A DNA stretch of 64,000 nucleotides from Arthrobotrys musiformis (GCA_036971715.1 JAVHJL010000010.1:558001-622000); one strand, 5' to 3'; counted from the stretch's first letter, positions 32,309 to 44,714 are shown. Numbers and translations: made by a program. The notes: generated by a model from the sequence alone, not told the origin.

Positions 32309-35300
32309 CTTGGGAGATAGAAGAGATATTGGGATCCGAGTATGGAGATTATTGAATGGTATAAAATATTATTGGAGTAGAAGCTGTAGGAAATTAAAAA
32401 CCAATTATGAAGCGGAAGATGGCTCGCGCATGTACATATGTGCACACGTGGATTAGGATATCGGATGTAACTGAACCTAAACGTCCAACCTAAAGGTTTA
32501 GGGAGCGGGGTTTTAGGAACCGTTGGTGACTAGGAAGAAAAGACGAAAAGAATGAGGGTTATGACGAGCTGCTAATGTAGCTGACAAGCTATTAGGAAGC
32601 CCTTGATCGAATGTCGAGTGATGCGGTTGGCGAAAGCTCTTTTATATTAATCTGCGGCCACGTAAAAGTCAGCCGAGCCTCATCACCAAAATGCGCGCCA
32701 AGCATATGGCAAGTGAAATAGGTTGAACTCACGCAATAGATCAATCATTATGCAGTCTAGGAATGTATGTATGTACATACATGTACAAGGATGGTGAGCT
32801 CGATGAGAGGCTGGGTGAAGTGAATCCATTCACGGACTGTATTCGGGGCTATTCGCGGACGAAAGCCCACACCGACGTTGACGCATGTGCGTGAACCGAC
32901 GATAATATTAGAATCGAACACGTATGCCACCTAAACCCAGCGTTTGAGGTCAATTGGGGAAGCTAATTAGGGCCCCATCGCGCATCGCTGTCGACCTAGA
33001 CGTCGATACCGGCATCACACCAGTATAACTTCTGAACATACGGGGTATGTCATCCTCCAAAATGGATGAAGAAGTATCCGCTGGCGCATAGTCGAGCGAC
33101 ATCCTAAAGTTAATTGTGCTGGGCCGGGAATTAGGTAAATAGCTAGGTCCCCTGCCACATCCTCCAGAAAGCTCTCTTAGAACCTAAAACTTTTTGCCTT
33201 ATACAGCCTCTGCAAATCTAGAGCTGTGATTGGGAACCGATCGATGCGCACCGACATAGTTTAGCTTCTGGAGGGGTGCATTCCTAGCGGGGTTTCGGTG
33301 ATTCATCCTTATCACAAAACATCGTGGCCGAAATACTAAAAGTCGAAACATTTTCGCTTGGACCACTGGCGCATATGCAGCATATTAACAAACAAAAGCT
33401 TCTTCTGGGCCAATTGGTAGCTGCAGATGCCGAAAAAGAGCTAGTTCTGTATCGGTACGACTACGACGTCCTCGAACCGGCCCTAATTATCGGCTAGGAA
33501 ATGCAAACTGTGGCCTCTTGTAGTCTAAATCGTCTGTTGTTTGGTTTCTAGAGCCTCAATATCCGGAACCCGGTCAATTTTGGAGATAGTGTAACGTTAT
33601 AAAGGTCTGGTCTCGAAATCTCGTGAAAACCCGTGGAATCTAGCTGGACTGTGTCACAAGCTGCGGGACACGTCGTACCTTCTGGGATTCCTGCTTGGGG
33701 GAATCCCCAGAGGGATAGGAGGTAATGTTGCCTGAATTGTAAGTTAATGCAACTGGTCTGACTTGCATATAGCTTGCTTTGGTGCTGTCGAGCCACCTCA
33801 GGTTGTTAGTTTGAAAGCCGGAAAACTTGCCTCGACTGCAGATGCATGCATGCACCTCCAAGCGTGTACGTAAAGGCTGGCGGAGAGCATGAGTATACCA
33901 GTGTCCTTCATCTGTTCTTCGAATTTGTCCCATTTTCGGGGGCGCTAAGAACGGCATCGAAATGATCACGATCGATGTTATCTTTTTCGAATTTTCGGGA
34001 TATTAGAGTATTGAAACCTTTAATCGCCCTGGTGTTGTTTCCTTGTTGGAAATGCAAACGTTGAACGGCGAACTGATCCAGGCCTTATCGGATGTCTCTC
34101 GGTTCTTCTTTTAAATGATTGAAACTGTCTCAGTGCACCGAATTATTAATTCAGACAGATTTGCCACCAGCGGTGGTAGCCTTTCTTCCTCTTATAACGG
34201 AGTCTGGGCTCTCCTAAGCATACGCATGGGTACCCATTAGTAAAATTTGGAGCAGCCACGGGACCATAACAGACGGCAAATCAAACCGGATTGCAACTGG
34301 CGAAACTCCACCCACGTCCTCGGATACTCAAATCAGTTGAATACAAATCGGAAATACTACCTGGAGTGGTACAAAGAATTAAGAAGGATAATTAAGAACC
34401 CGTTCACATACTGCCACGAAGCCGCCCTTGATCAGTTGAGGGATTTACGGGTGCCTATTCACACACCACTTTCGAAATTCTTCTCCGGAGATATTCGAGG
34501 GTCGCAGAATTTGGAACAGGCGGCAATTTGCCGTTTGCAAAAGGCCGTTCGAATGCCTTACATTCTTTCCACAGGCAAACCTACCGAAGCACTTACATAC
34601 ATGTTGCTTCGAGCCTGGACAAGTACTTAAGTCGGACAATGCATACAGCTGCATGGTATTGCATATAGATATGACGCAAGTGAACAGGAGATCATACGCC
34701 CGTCGTTTGGATTCTGGGTAAAATTGACGACGAGCGGCCTTGTGTTCAGAATTAATTCGGCAGAACATTTTGCTAGTATTCATATATATTTTAAGAATCA
34801 CAATTTCCTTCCCGTTGAACTTCAATGGCCGTGGGTTTGGGTTATACACTAGTTCGACCGAGCATTCGAACGTTCGCCGTAAGGAGTTTAGTAAAACGCA
34901 CGTTTTCGCAATCCCGAGTGTACATGTGACAATAAATACAGCATGCGCGCCCTTTTGGGCTGGCACAGAACGTAATAGGGCGTCGGCGCCGGTTCTTCCA
35001 GTGGGAAGATAAGACGAATTGAAGGGCCAGCAGAACGTTACTGCATCGTTTGCATTTGGGTCTGGGCAATTGCAACAATTGGCTTTGCAGTGCAGCTGTG
35101 CCTCTCCCTATCGCAGCTCTGGTGCATTACTAACCAGTCTAACCTGTTTCGAAAAAACCATACAGCCGCGATAAGCACTCCCAATGTCCAAGAGTTTTAT
35201 AGCGCGGGGTAGAATACAATGGCTCCTCGTATCAACCGATTCAACATTGTGGGGTTACTTCGAATTCATTAGTTCAACACAAACCTCGGGGAGCTATTAG

Positions 35301-35659
35301 GCTCTCCCGCGTTGCGACGTTGGAATTTGTATTTGATGTTGCACCAAAGCACCCCACCAGACTAAAGAGCCGATACCGAAAGTTTTCTCCGTCAAAGTTC
35401 GAACATCGGCTTCGTCGACAGTGCAGGAACACAACTGCCATTCATCCGAGCCGGCCGAGGCTGCCGACACCGTACTTCGCTGACACAGATACTCCAAGAT
35501 AGCCGAAATATTCCACCAGGTTTAGGGCCTCCAATGGCGTTCATATAGTGTCGGGTATCTTTCCCTTATTGCATTGGTCGTTTTCCCCAGATCCCCACAG
35601 TACAGTCTTGGACACCATTTTCCAACTGCCAATTCGATTCGCGGCTCGGAAACGCCAAT
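32309..35659. other. 3.4-kb gene-poor stretch
   Basis: No supported gene. The frames at 34247-34630 (+) and 34445-34966 (-) overlap each other; the + one starts at TTG, and neither shows a domain. Sequence features include a 16-bp perfect palindrome ATGTATGTACATACAT at 32767-32782 and an inverted repeat GGGATTCC...GGAATCCC at 33684-33707. The right end should hold the promoter of the D-lactate dehydrogenase gene. Confidence 0.55.
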
Positions 35660-37690
35660 ATGCACCCAACAGTATCTATTTCTTTACGTAATGCAGCCCG
35701 GGTACCGCTCAGGCGGAAAACCTGCGAGACAATCTCCTCTGCCGTTGTCTTGCAGAACCGGGCACGGCTTCCGTATCTTCAGATTCGCGAGCAATCGAAT
35801 AAACCCGGTCCAGGCCAGTTCCATGGACAAGTATGGGAGTCCACAGCGAAACGTATTCAAGCGGAGAGGGCGGAGATGGAACGGTATTGGAAAGAGCGGC
35901 AGGAGAAAAGAAACCGCGAAGGCGACGGGTACTTCTCGAATACGTTGCCTCAAATGTTTGGTATGTATATCTCATTGGTAAAGGATTTGCTTTTGAAGTA
36001 ATGTGGCGTGTGTGCTGACGATTCAAAATAGCGTGGGTATTATCGGCAGTGTGTGCCTATTGGCTCGGGACATACAGATGGGGACCAGCGAAACCTTCGT
36101 CTACCACTAAGCTGGAAGACGCTCCCGAAATATACCACGATGTCTCGAAACATAACCTGAGCGCTGCATGGTCCCAATTTGTACTTCTCCTCGGTGAAGA
36201 GAACGTATCATGTAATCTTGACGACCTCGAGCACCATGCTGGGAGTAGCTGGTCTTCACACCCTGCAAATCCGAACGACGTGCCGTTTATGGTTTTGTAC
36301 CCGTCTACAACCGAACAAGTCTCTGAGATCGCAAAAATATGCACGCACCGCAAGATCCCTATCACTGCATATTCCGGGGGTACCAGTTTGGAGGGCCACT
36401 TTGCAGCGACTAGGAGTGGAGTTTGCGTCGATTTCACGCATATGAACAAGGTCCTGCAGCTACACAAGGATGACTTGGACGTCATTGTCCAACCAGGTCT
36501 TGGCTGGGAAGATTTAAACGATATCCTAGCGGAACACAACCTATTCTTCCCACCTGACCCAGGTCCAGGTGCTATGATTGGTGGTATGGTTGGGACCGGG
36601 TGTTCCGGGACAAATGCGGCAAAATACGGCACGATGCGGGAATGGGTGCTCAGCCTTACGGTTGTGCTCGCTGATGGTACAGTAATTAAGACAAGACAGC
36701 GGCCAAGAAAATCTTCTGCGGGATATGATTTGACCAAGATGTTTGTCGGGTCCGAAGGAACTCTCGGATTGGTCACCGAAGCGACTCTGAAGCTAGCTGT
36801 CAAGCCGCAGAATGAAAGCGTCGCGGTTTGTTCTTTTCCTTCCATAAGGGATGCTGCTGCCGCTGCTTCAAAGGTCATTGGTCAAGGAATCCCGGTCGCA
36901 GCCGTTGAGATCCTGGACGAAGTACAGATGATGTGCATAAATCAGAGCAAATCAACAGCCAGATCATGGAAAGAGAAGCCAACACTGTTCTTCAAGTTCG
37001 CGGGGACAAATAACGGAGTCAAAGAGCAGATATCTATGGTTCAATCCATCGCCAAGTCATGCAAATCCGAATCTTTTGAATTTGCAACATCGGAGGAGGA
37101 GAGGCATGAGCTGTGGTCCGCAAGGAAAAATGCACTTTGGTCCGTGATGGCGTTGAAGCAAAAGCCTGATGACCAAGTCTGGACCACCGATGTCGCTGTC
37201 CCGATATCAAAGCTCCCAGATATCATCGAAGCCACTAAAAACGACATGACTAAAAACAATCTCCTTGGCTCCATGGTCGGACACGTTGGCGACGGAAATT
37301 TCCATTGCATCCTCCTATTTGGACAAGAGGACAGAAGGAAAGCGGAGGGCGTAGTGCATAGGATGGTTGAAAGAGCGATTGTCATGGAAGGCACTACGAC
37401 CGGAGAACATGGGGTTGGGCTTGTCAAGAGAGACTACCTCCCCAAGGAACTTGGACCGGCAACCGTTGATGCTATGAGAAAGGTACTTATATTTCCACAA
37501 ACCTATCAATACTACAGACTAGGACCCCTGCTGACGAATTCAATAATAGATGAAACTTGCTTTCGATCCATTGTGCCTGCTGAATTGCGACAAGATCATC
37601 AGGATGGACTCTCACAAAGCCGAGAAAGACAGGTGGAAGAGGAATAAGCCTGCACAACATAACCCAGTTGTCAAAGAAGGGGAAGCCTAA
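35660..37690 (+). CDS. DLD1: D-lactate dehydrogenase (cytochrome), FAD-linked, mitochondrial
   Basis: Three exons: 35660-35960, 36032-37482, 37550-37690; 630 aa, slightly longer than yeast Dld1. The N-terminus (about 1-40) is rich in Arg, Ser and Ala with no acidic residue before Glu23, as in a mitochondrial presequence. A membrane helix follows, straddling the first intron (AWVLSAVCAYWLG, about 101-113). Next are the PCMH-type FAD-binding domain (YSGGTSLEGH, PDPGPGAMIGGMVGTGCSGTNA, GSEGTLGLVTE) and the FAD-oxidase C domain (GHVGDGNFHC, TTGEHGVG, LAFDPLCLLNCDKI). The second intron must be removed, since reading through it replaces the conserved C-terminus. The enzyme oxidises D-lactate to pyruvate and passes electrons to cytochrome c from the inner membrane or intermembrane space. 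It could alternatively act on D-2-hydroxyglutarate-like acids, but the NCDKI ending favours D-LDH. Confidence 0.92.
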
Positions 37691-38451
37691 GTAACTTAGA
37701 TGTATAATTGTCTCGTGAGCTCGACCCATGTATAATATTTTAAGTGTACATACATACAGAAGATAAAATGGAAGGATTATTCTAAAGCATCAATACGTCG
37801 AGGCTAATCCTGCAGCCTGCTAGAGGACACATGCAACCAGTCTCCGGAACCTCTTTCTCAGTAGTCGCTCCGGCCGCGATCTGATCAAATTCGGCTACAA
37901 TTTTGAGATTTCTTTGTGTCTAGACGAATCGAGCCGGGTCAACCTCCTCTCAACACAAGCTTTAGCGCTGGCTGCTAAAATCCAACATCACTTCGCCACA
38001 TGCAAGGCAACCCCCCCGTACGTTTAACGAGTGTGCACGTGTCCAAATTTGCGGATTGAAAGGTCTGTGTAGATAGGCACGAGGAATTAATAATACATTC
38101 ATATAATTAGATAAATTTTAACATGTTAGAGTAGAAATAAAAGAGAGAGAAAAAAGGAGAAAAAAAAATTACAAGATCTTAAGAGAGTACACTTTTTATG
38201 CATAACAAAAGACATGAAAGAAACCTATCAGCGCGGGGCAAGCTGGCTAGTTTTGCGAAATTTCGAAACAATTATTACAAATTGCAAACTATATTATTGA
38301 TACCTCTCCCCAATATGCAATGCTCCAAGTAACAAAATCCCAGTCCCACACATGCACACCCTAAACTCGCCAAGATCAAAGTTGAAGAAAAAACACTTCA
38401 ATCCGCTAAATGCATATACATATTGTCGTAAGTTCGTATAAGTCGTGATGG
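37691..38451. other. Intergenic, no gene seen
   Basis: Convergent gap between D-lactate dehydrogenase and the small minus-strand gene. It is AT-rich at 38080-38400 with A-rich tracts, consistent with 3' untranslated sequence. Nothing else was recognised. Confidence 0.5.
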
Positions 38452-39024
38452 TTAAGGGCGGAAGTAGCGGACGGCGTCCCCGCTCCTGGGTGTCGCAACA
38501 TATCGATTCAAACCCGAAAGCCCGTTTTGTGGCTCAGATTCGGAAAAGGCAGATTCCGGCAAAGCTTTAACAAAGAACTGAAATGCAGGATCGAGTTGGA
38601 CATTTGAATCTTGGTCAGACCCATTGTAGGCGAAACTGTATTCTTGTGAGAGGCCGAAAAATTTGTCGTGGTGAGTATTTTCGATTGGTGGAGTGGAGGA
38701 ACGAGCACCCGGTCCGTATTTTGTTTGGTTGCCGAATAATGACTCTGTGTGGATGTGAGGTAATATGTCAGTACACGTACGTAAGTAAGGCAATACGCCG
38801 ACCTATTTGAATAAATGCATGGTGGTCACTGTACCTCTACTATTTTGAGTACCGGTTGATCTCGATTTTCTTGTCGATTTCTCGGCCGCTTCGCGGGAGG
38901 TATTTGCACCCGAAATTTGGCTGTGAGTTGGTGTGGTCTGTCCACCTTCAACTTCTACTGCCAAAGGGAGAATAATGGAAAGCCTGTTTGAAGAAGAAGA
39001 GGACGAGTGGATGGAAGGAATCAT
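38452..39024 (-). CDS. Hypothetical small protein, two exons, 160 aa
   Basis: Exons 39024-38835 and 38744-38452 on the minus strand, joined across a 90-bp intron (donor GTACAG, branch TACTGAC, acceptor CAG) that restores one continuous frame. The good branch point and frame closure are the main support. The protein opens with MIPSIHSSSSSSN, has a short hydrophobic stretch (RLSIILPLAVEV), a Ser/Thr/Arg-rich part around the splice junction, then an acidic, aromatic C-terminal half with FFGLSQEYSFAYNG. No domain was recognised. An upstream ATG in the same frame is possible at 39114 only by way of a longer leader. Function is unknown. Confidence 0.55.
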
Positions 39025-41230
39025 TGTAAGGTGCGTTATATGGTATACTGGTATTGGGTGTATGTGGTTTAGTTGAAGCCGGCTTCTGTAGCTTGGTCTG
39101 TGGAGACGAATCAACGGCCGGGGGCCTCTTGGTAGTTTATATATAAGCTCTGCATTGGCCTTCTAGACAGTATGATGGTATTGCACAGGCCTATGAACAC
39201 ACAATCGAGACAACCAAAATTTTTTTTCCCCGAATATGATATTATCCTAGCGGATATCCGTTACCGATCACTGCAGCCCAGTTCCAAGGTACGAATCGGT
39301 GGATGATCAGACTGTGGAGCGAGTTCGCGTACCTTGCAGATCAGATGAGCTTAACTTTCAGGGCCATCCTTGATGAATTCAAAGCCCTGTTCGCCTGTAA
39401 TATCAAATCGAGTGCTTAAACCAATTGGCTTCGAGAGATGACACTCTGCAACCACGGGGGATTTTGCTCAATCTGCTGCGAGAGGCAGAAGCGGACCAGG
39501 CCCCGTGCATGGCCTACAACCTCGAAGCATTATGCACACGCACGCCGCAGAAGAAAGAATGTTAGACACTTCACGCCATTGTATGCAAGGAACTGCTCCT
39601 TCGCTAAGTCTTCCATCGCTTTGCTAGTTTGGCTTCGACTCGATGTGGATGGCCAAAGAAGGCTGTCACAGAGTTATGTGTTAGCTGACAAGGGCCTTCC
39701 CATAATCTCGGGCCGAAATGGAAAATCTCCCTGCGACGAGCTTCGTGTTCAAAAGTTTCTGACGTGCATTGCATTCTACTAGCATAACTTTGATCCTCCA
39801 AGCTGCTAGTGATATGATCGACTTAAGGTCAACGTCACGTCGATACCAGCTCCCATGTTCTGTTTCATGTTTTAGGATTGTTAATTTTTTTTTTTTCCTC
39901 TTTCCGTCCTTGACCGGTTAGAATGGGTTGTTTGCCTGTCTTACTCCATAACTTGTACTCCCAGCCAGTTCAGGTCAGGTCAGGCCGAGCCTGACTGCAC
40001 TGTGCATGTATATGCAAGGGTTCGTGCTGAGGGGAAAAAAAAAGGACTTATCGACACACTTGCCATTGTCAAACTAGTGCCTCGAGAATATTGCAAGTTG
40101 GTTCGAGAGCAAAAGTTGCCTGATAAGAATGCTGTTCCTTTGGACTATCGCAAATGAGGTGGGGAACATTCGAATTTCCAATTGTGTGACGCAGTATGAT
40201 ATATACTACCACCCACCTCTAAATTTCCCTATGTTGAAACGTACCTAATGCACCCACGAGTGAGTTATATTGGATCAGGGTATGTGCGTACCAAGCTGCA
40301 TGAATTGGTAATGAAAAAACAACGCCTCGTATAAAATCTGAATTTCAGTCAGCCTCTTCAAATATACAAGGCATAATCTACGGATCCTGATCCTGATCCC
40401 GACAATGTTAGACGTTATCAAGCTACCACCTTCGCTTTTTTTTTTTTTGTGGGTCGGTGGTCATTGCGCCTAGAACACCGATCTCTGTCGTTACATTACA
40501 CTAATTAGACCGGGATGGTGGTGCATGATGTGGGTGATTTAGTGGCAATTCTGGCAGTACCCACATTCCGCGACACCCGCGACGTCTATGAAGATAGTAC
40601 CTACCAGCTGACTTACTGACATGGAAATATTGTGGATCTCGCGTCCCAGCGAGATATCGCTATAGTGAGGGACTCCTCCAATTGCCAAGCTATCATGGAA
40701 GTATACAATGCATAGCAATAGTGCTCTTCTTGGAAATGAAGTCTTAATCTTAAGTATCTTCGGTCCTGTGACACACACAAGATTTGCAAAGCTACTGTCA
40801 AGCTTGCTTCTTGACATAGCCAACGGAAATTGTAGGGCTTTCTTTCCGTAGGAGGAAAAAACAGCCTTCTGAAAATCTTTTTCAGGCCAGCTCATCAGCC
40901 GTTTCAGAATTATGTGGTTGGGTGGTACAGGCTTGGCATCAGCTTTGATGTTTGATTTAATTAGATTTCCCGATTTGGAAACCATATTGGATTTGAGTAT
41001 CTCTGACAAGATCACGAGAATGTGCTGTTGAGTGTTTCTCCATCTGACAGGCCGAGACGAATGAGAAAAGGGCAGTGGAGAGGTTTAATTTCAAAGAGGA
41101 AAGAGATCCCATGCAGATTGGTGCTGTTGCGATGGCTACCAGCGTGGCCGTCTCATATCAGGCGCCCTTGCCTCGATAAGTACTCGGTTGCTGTGGTGAT
41201 GTTGTGTTGGCGGCCCAAAGTAGCTCTATG
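39025..41230. other. Intergenic, no gene seen
   Basis: About 2.2 kb with short frames only. The 158-residue minus-strand frame at 40539-41015 begins with GTG and has no domain. Poly-T runs occur near 39887 and 40437-40449, and a GTCAG-type triplet repeat near 39970-39986. Confidence 0.55.
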
Positions 41231-41841
41231 TTGACATCTGCCCACAGTAGGGCCCTCGTCTCCCACGGCAACAACCTCAAAAGCGTTGATCACCACACAT
41301 CGGGTACTTCTGAGCTACACAGATTTTGGTGTTGTCGATAGGTACATAAGCTCAGTCCCGCAACTGCTCTCTTCCTTCTTCTTTCTTCCTCCTCACCACC
41401 ATCTCAAAACGAACATTACCTCTCTATCTTCTCATCACCACTATCAAACAAACCATCATCTTAAAAGTTTCGCAAATCTCCAGTTGCACAGACTCTGAAA
41501 AGCAAACCCTGAAGCTCTCTTCCAATATCCAAAAGTTCTCTGTTCAAGCTGAATATCCGTTCCTCCTGACGTTGACTCGTTGGTTGAAGTTTGAATATCA
41601 GCAAGATCTTTGGCATCAAGAAGTCCTCCAGGATCCTTCTCGATCTCTGCATCTATCCAGGATTCATTAATTTGATCATCTTGGATTGTATTATTACCGC
41701 CATAATATAATCCGTCCGACAAGATTGATTCACTCGAGACTCATTAAGAGACGACAATAATACACATTTGCGAACCGTACTCTCTTTCCACGCCTGAGAA
41801 GTACTAGCATATTCACATACCCGAAACAAATATCATACACA
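41231..41841 (+). promoter_or_regulatory. ATG-free stretch, probable long 5' leader of CDC20
   Basis: There is no ATG on the + strand anywhere between 41231 and the start codon at 41842, 611 bp in which about nine or ten would be expected. The distal half is C/T- and CCACC-rich (41360-41460), as at fungal transcription starts, and the proximal half is A/C-rich near the ATG. By inference much of this is a transcribed leader kept free of upstream starts. The minus-strand frame at 41456-41722 inside it is not considered a gene. Confidence 0.5.
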
Positions 41842-43779
41842 ATGGCAACCACTTCCGTTCACACTCCCCTCAAGTCCCATGCTGGAATGTTCAGCATGAA
41901 GACCGCCGGTGGAAGAATGCCCTTGAGCCCATCTCCTCGCAACAGATCAAACTCTATCTCCAACAGATCTCCTTTTACCCCACCTCCCAAGAACATGGGT
42001 GCCAGCAGAAAGGATCTCGGTACCTCGATTTATGCAGGAGGTCTTACTTCCCACTTCAGTGCCGTGGCTAATGGTAGTGCCAAAAAGCCCACCTTTAAGA
42101 ACTCTCCTAAATCCAGCATCGGCCGCAATGGCTTCACACCTGTCAAGCTAGGTGTCTCTGATTGGGCTCTTACCGGTACTGGTCCAAATGCTGACCAGCT
42201 CAGCAAAAACAACGCTGCCAGCAAGAGCAACGCTGTCAACAAGAGCAACGCTGCCAGCAAGAGCAACGCTGTGAACAAGCATGCCAGTCCGATCAAGAAG
42301 GTCAGGAAGGGAAAGACCACTATCAGAGCTCACTCTAGCCACATTGACAGGTTTGTCCCCAACAGGACTGCCTCGTCGCCCACTGGTATCACCAAGGCCA
42401 ACTTCAAGAGACAGACAGGCCCTCGTGGACATACTGATCCTGACAGCATCTTCAACTCACTTACTGATGATTTTTCTGCTGCCACCCTCTCAACTTACAA
42501 CGGTAACGGAGATTGTGACTCTCCATCTTCCAAGCCAAAGATGTCACCAAACTCTGCTGCTTACCAGTCCGCTCTCGGCAGCGCCGTCGGCATCCAGACC
42601 GATTCCAGGGTCCTTGCCTTCAAGCCAGCGGCTCCAGAATCCTCTCGACCTATTGATTTGAGAAGCCAATACAATCGACCGCTAAAGGCTGCAAGCAATG
42701 CCCAATTCAGAAGGCGTGTTCTCACTGCTCCAGAGCGTGTCCTTGATGCTCCTGGGCTTGTTGATGACTACTATCTTAACCTCATGGATTGGGGCTCCAG
42801 CAACATGGTTGCGATTGGTTTGGAACGCAATGTCTACATCTGGAATGCTTCTACTGGGTCTGTCTCTTCTTTACTAGAGAGCACCCCAGACACTCATATC
42901 ACATCTGTCAAATGGTCCAACGATGGCTCCTTCGTCGCTGTTGGTCTCGGTACTGGCGAAGTTCAAATCTGGGATCCTGAGGAGAACTCAAAGATCCGCT
43001 CGATGCACTCCCACTCTTCTCGTGTCGGTGTCATGTCCTGGGACAAGCATATTCTCTCCACTGGTTCCCGAAGTGGCGAGATCATCAACCACGATGTCCG
43101 CATCGCTGACCACAAGGTTGCTTCCTTGGTCTCCCACACTGCTGAGGTTTGTGGACTTGAGTGGCGTGCCGACGGTGCCCAATTGGCATCGGGTGGCAAC
43201 GATAACCTCGTCAACATCTGGGATGCAAGAGCCCTCTCCGCTCCAAGATTCTCCAAGACCAACCACAAGGCTGCTGTCAAGGCTATCGCTTGGTGCCCCT
43301 GGCAAAACAATCTCCTCGCCACTGGTGGTGGTACCTTCGACAAGAAGATCCACTTCTGGAACTCGACTACCGGTGCTCGTGTCAACACCATTGACTGCAA
43401 CACCCAAGTCACCAGTCTCAAGTGGAGCACTTCCTACAAGGAGATCGTTTCCACCCATGGGTTCCCCGACAACCAGCTCATAGTATGGAGCTATCCAAGC
43501 CTTGTCAAGTGTGCCGAGATTCCAGCCCACGAGACCCGTGTTCTTCACTCCGCCCTCTCTCCCGATGGCCAAGTTCTTGCTACTGCCGCTTCTGGTAAGT
43601 TATACGCACCTGCTAGTCTATTTCATGCACTTTTACTAATATTAAATTTATCAGACGAATCTCTCAAGTTCTGGAAGATCTTCGAAAAGAAGGCCGGTGC
43701 TGCTGGTCTTGCTTCTGTTTCTGCCATGTCTACTACTGGCAAAGACGGAGACTTCTCCAAGCAGATGACCATCCGTTAA
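41842..43779 (+). CDS. CDC20: Cdc20/Fizzy-type WD40 activator of the anaphase-promoting complex
   Basis: Two exons, 41842-43594 and 43655-43779 (60-bp intron), 625 aa. The disordered N-terminal region contains Ser/Pro sites, a C-box (DRFVPNR, 169-175) that docks on the APC/C, and just before it an in-frame tandem repeat (about 125-147). From about 300 on there are seven WD40 blades, marked by VYIWNAS, VQIWDPE, NIWDARA, HFWNST, IVWSYP and LKFWKIF. The chain ends in Ile-Arg, the IR tail that binds APC/C TPR subunits. These are the hallmarks of Cdc20/Cdh1 activators. The RVLDAPGLVDDYYLNLMDW block before the propeller and length favour Cdc20 over Cdh1. No KEN box is visible; RMPL at 25-28 is a weak D-box match. 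It drives degradation of cyclin B and securin at anaphase. Codon choice is C-ending and biased compared with neighbours, suggesting good expression. Confidence 0.93.
   Translation: MATTSVHTPLKSHAGMFSMKTAGGRMPLSPSPRNRSNSISNRSPFTPPPKNMGASRKDLGTSIYAGGLTSHFSAVANGSAKKPTFKNSPKSSIGRNGFTPVKLGVSDWALTGTGPNADQLSKNNAASKSNAVNKSNAASKSNAVNKHASPIKKVRKGKTTIRAHSSHIDRFVPNRTASSPTGITKANFKRQTGPRGHTDPDSIFNSLTDDFSAATLSTYNGNGDCDSPSSKPKMSPNSAAYQSALGSAVGIQTDSRVLAFKPAAPESSRPIDLRSQYNRPLKAASNAQFRRRVLTAPERVLDAPGLVDDYYLNLMDWGSSNMVAIGLERNVYIWNASTGSVSSLLESTPDTHITSVKWSNDGSFVAVGLGTGEVQIWDPEENSKIRSMHSHSSRVGVMSWDKHILSTGSRSGEIINHDVRIADHKVASLVSHTAEVCGLEWRADGAQLASGGNDNLVNIWDARALSAPRFSKTNHKAAVKAIAWCPWQNNLLATGGGTFDKKIHFWNSTTGARVNTIDCNTQVTSLKWSTSYKEIVSTHGFPDNQLIVWSYPSLVKCAEIPAHETRVLHSALSPDGQVLATAASGKLYAPASLFHALLLILNLSDESLKFWKIFEKKAGAAGLASVSAMSTTGKDGDFSKQMTIR
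42211..42279 (+). repeat. In-frame 18/36-bp tandem repeat in CDC20
   Basis: Four 18-bp units, alternating two types, so effectively two copies of a 36-bp unit, the last truncated. Each 18-bp unit encodes NAASKS or NAVNKS. It lies between residues 124 and 147 of Cdc20, about 20 residues before the C-box. Near-identity of the nucleotide sequence suggests recent expansion. Confidence 0.85.
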
Positions 43780-44714
43780 ATCAAACTATTCCCATACTCC
43801 AATGTCTATTTTGAAGCATCATCTACATTTCGACAACCAACCGACGACAATAACTCGACACCCAACGACAACAACAATCACCGACAACAACATATAAAGA
43901 AAGAAAGGCCAAGTATTAAACGAATGCCATGTTCTGCTTAGCGATGCGAACTTTTTTTTCTTTATGAACCGAAATGCTTCTCATGGAAATGAATTTTATG
44001 GAGTCTTTATGGATTATTGGGAATTATTATACAGGAACGGGGGCTAATTTGGCGGGTAACGAGGGTGGCGTTGGGTTCTGCATTTTGGCCTGGTTTTTTA
44101 TTCGTTATTATCACATACTTCATACAAAGGGCGTTCTAGGAGTCTCCCTGTGTATTATTAAACTTTGCTTAAAACCTTTGAAAAATTATCTTTTGGACCT
44201 TCCAGTGTTTTTGGTTTTCCATCGCGATCTTTGGATTATGCTTTATCTTGAACGTTTTCGAACTTTTCTACTTTCATTTGGATATAACTTGTACACGTTC
44301 ATGGCTTTCAGTGTTCTGACGTTGACGCGCTCTAAGTTTTGATGCATTATGATGTGTGCGCACGCATTGACGGTTCCGACCCATGTAGTTCGAGATCATG
44401 TATATAAGAGAATAATAAAATTTTAACACCGGTTCCAGATTCTCCAGAAGCTCCAGATTAATTGTGAAGAAAGCTACCCATCTGTCTATATATGTGCTTA
44501 TCTATCTAGTTGTCTAATATGTATGTCTATCTATCTTTGTCTATCTATTTCTATCGATTCTACAACTATCTAGGTCTATTCTATACATTAAAATCCAACA
44601 TCCAACACCCAATAAAGCCCTCCAACGGCATCAATTGCAAACCCTCCCTCAAAAAGCTCCAGAACTCTAGTTTAAAAAAGAAACCAAATCCAATGGCACT
44701 GCGATACTAATCTA
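43780..44714. other. Convergent 3' region between CDC20 and the methyltransferase gene
   Basis: Begins with a CAACAA/CGACAA-rich stretch (43830-43900), then T-rich sequence and imperfect CTAT tetranucleotide repeats (44480-44560). This is consistent with the 3' untranslated region of CDC20. No open frame with coding character was found. Confidence 0.5.

Noticed and set aside
34247..34966. Two overlapping opposite-strand frames
   Set aside because: The + frame starts at TTG; neither has recognisable protein features.
40539..41015. 158-codon minus-strand frame
   Set aside because: Starts at GTG, no domain, mixed composition; may be chance.
42030..43572. Long antisense and alternative-frame ORFs within CDC20
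   Set aside because: Shadows of the strongly biased codon use in the real gene; no independent features.
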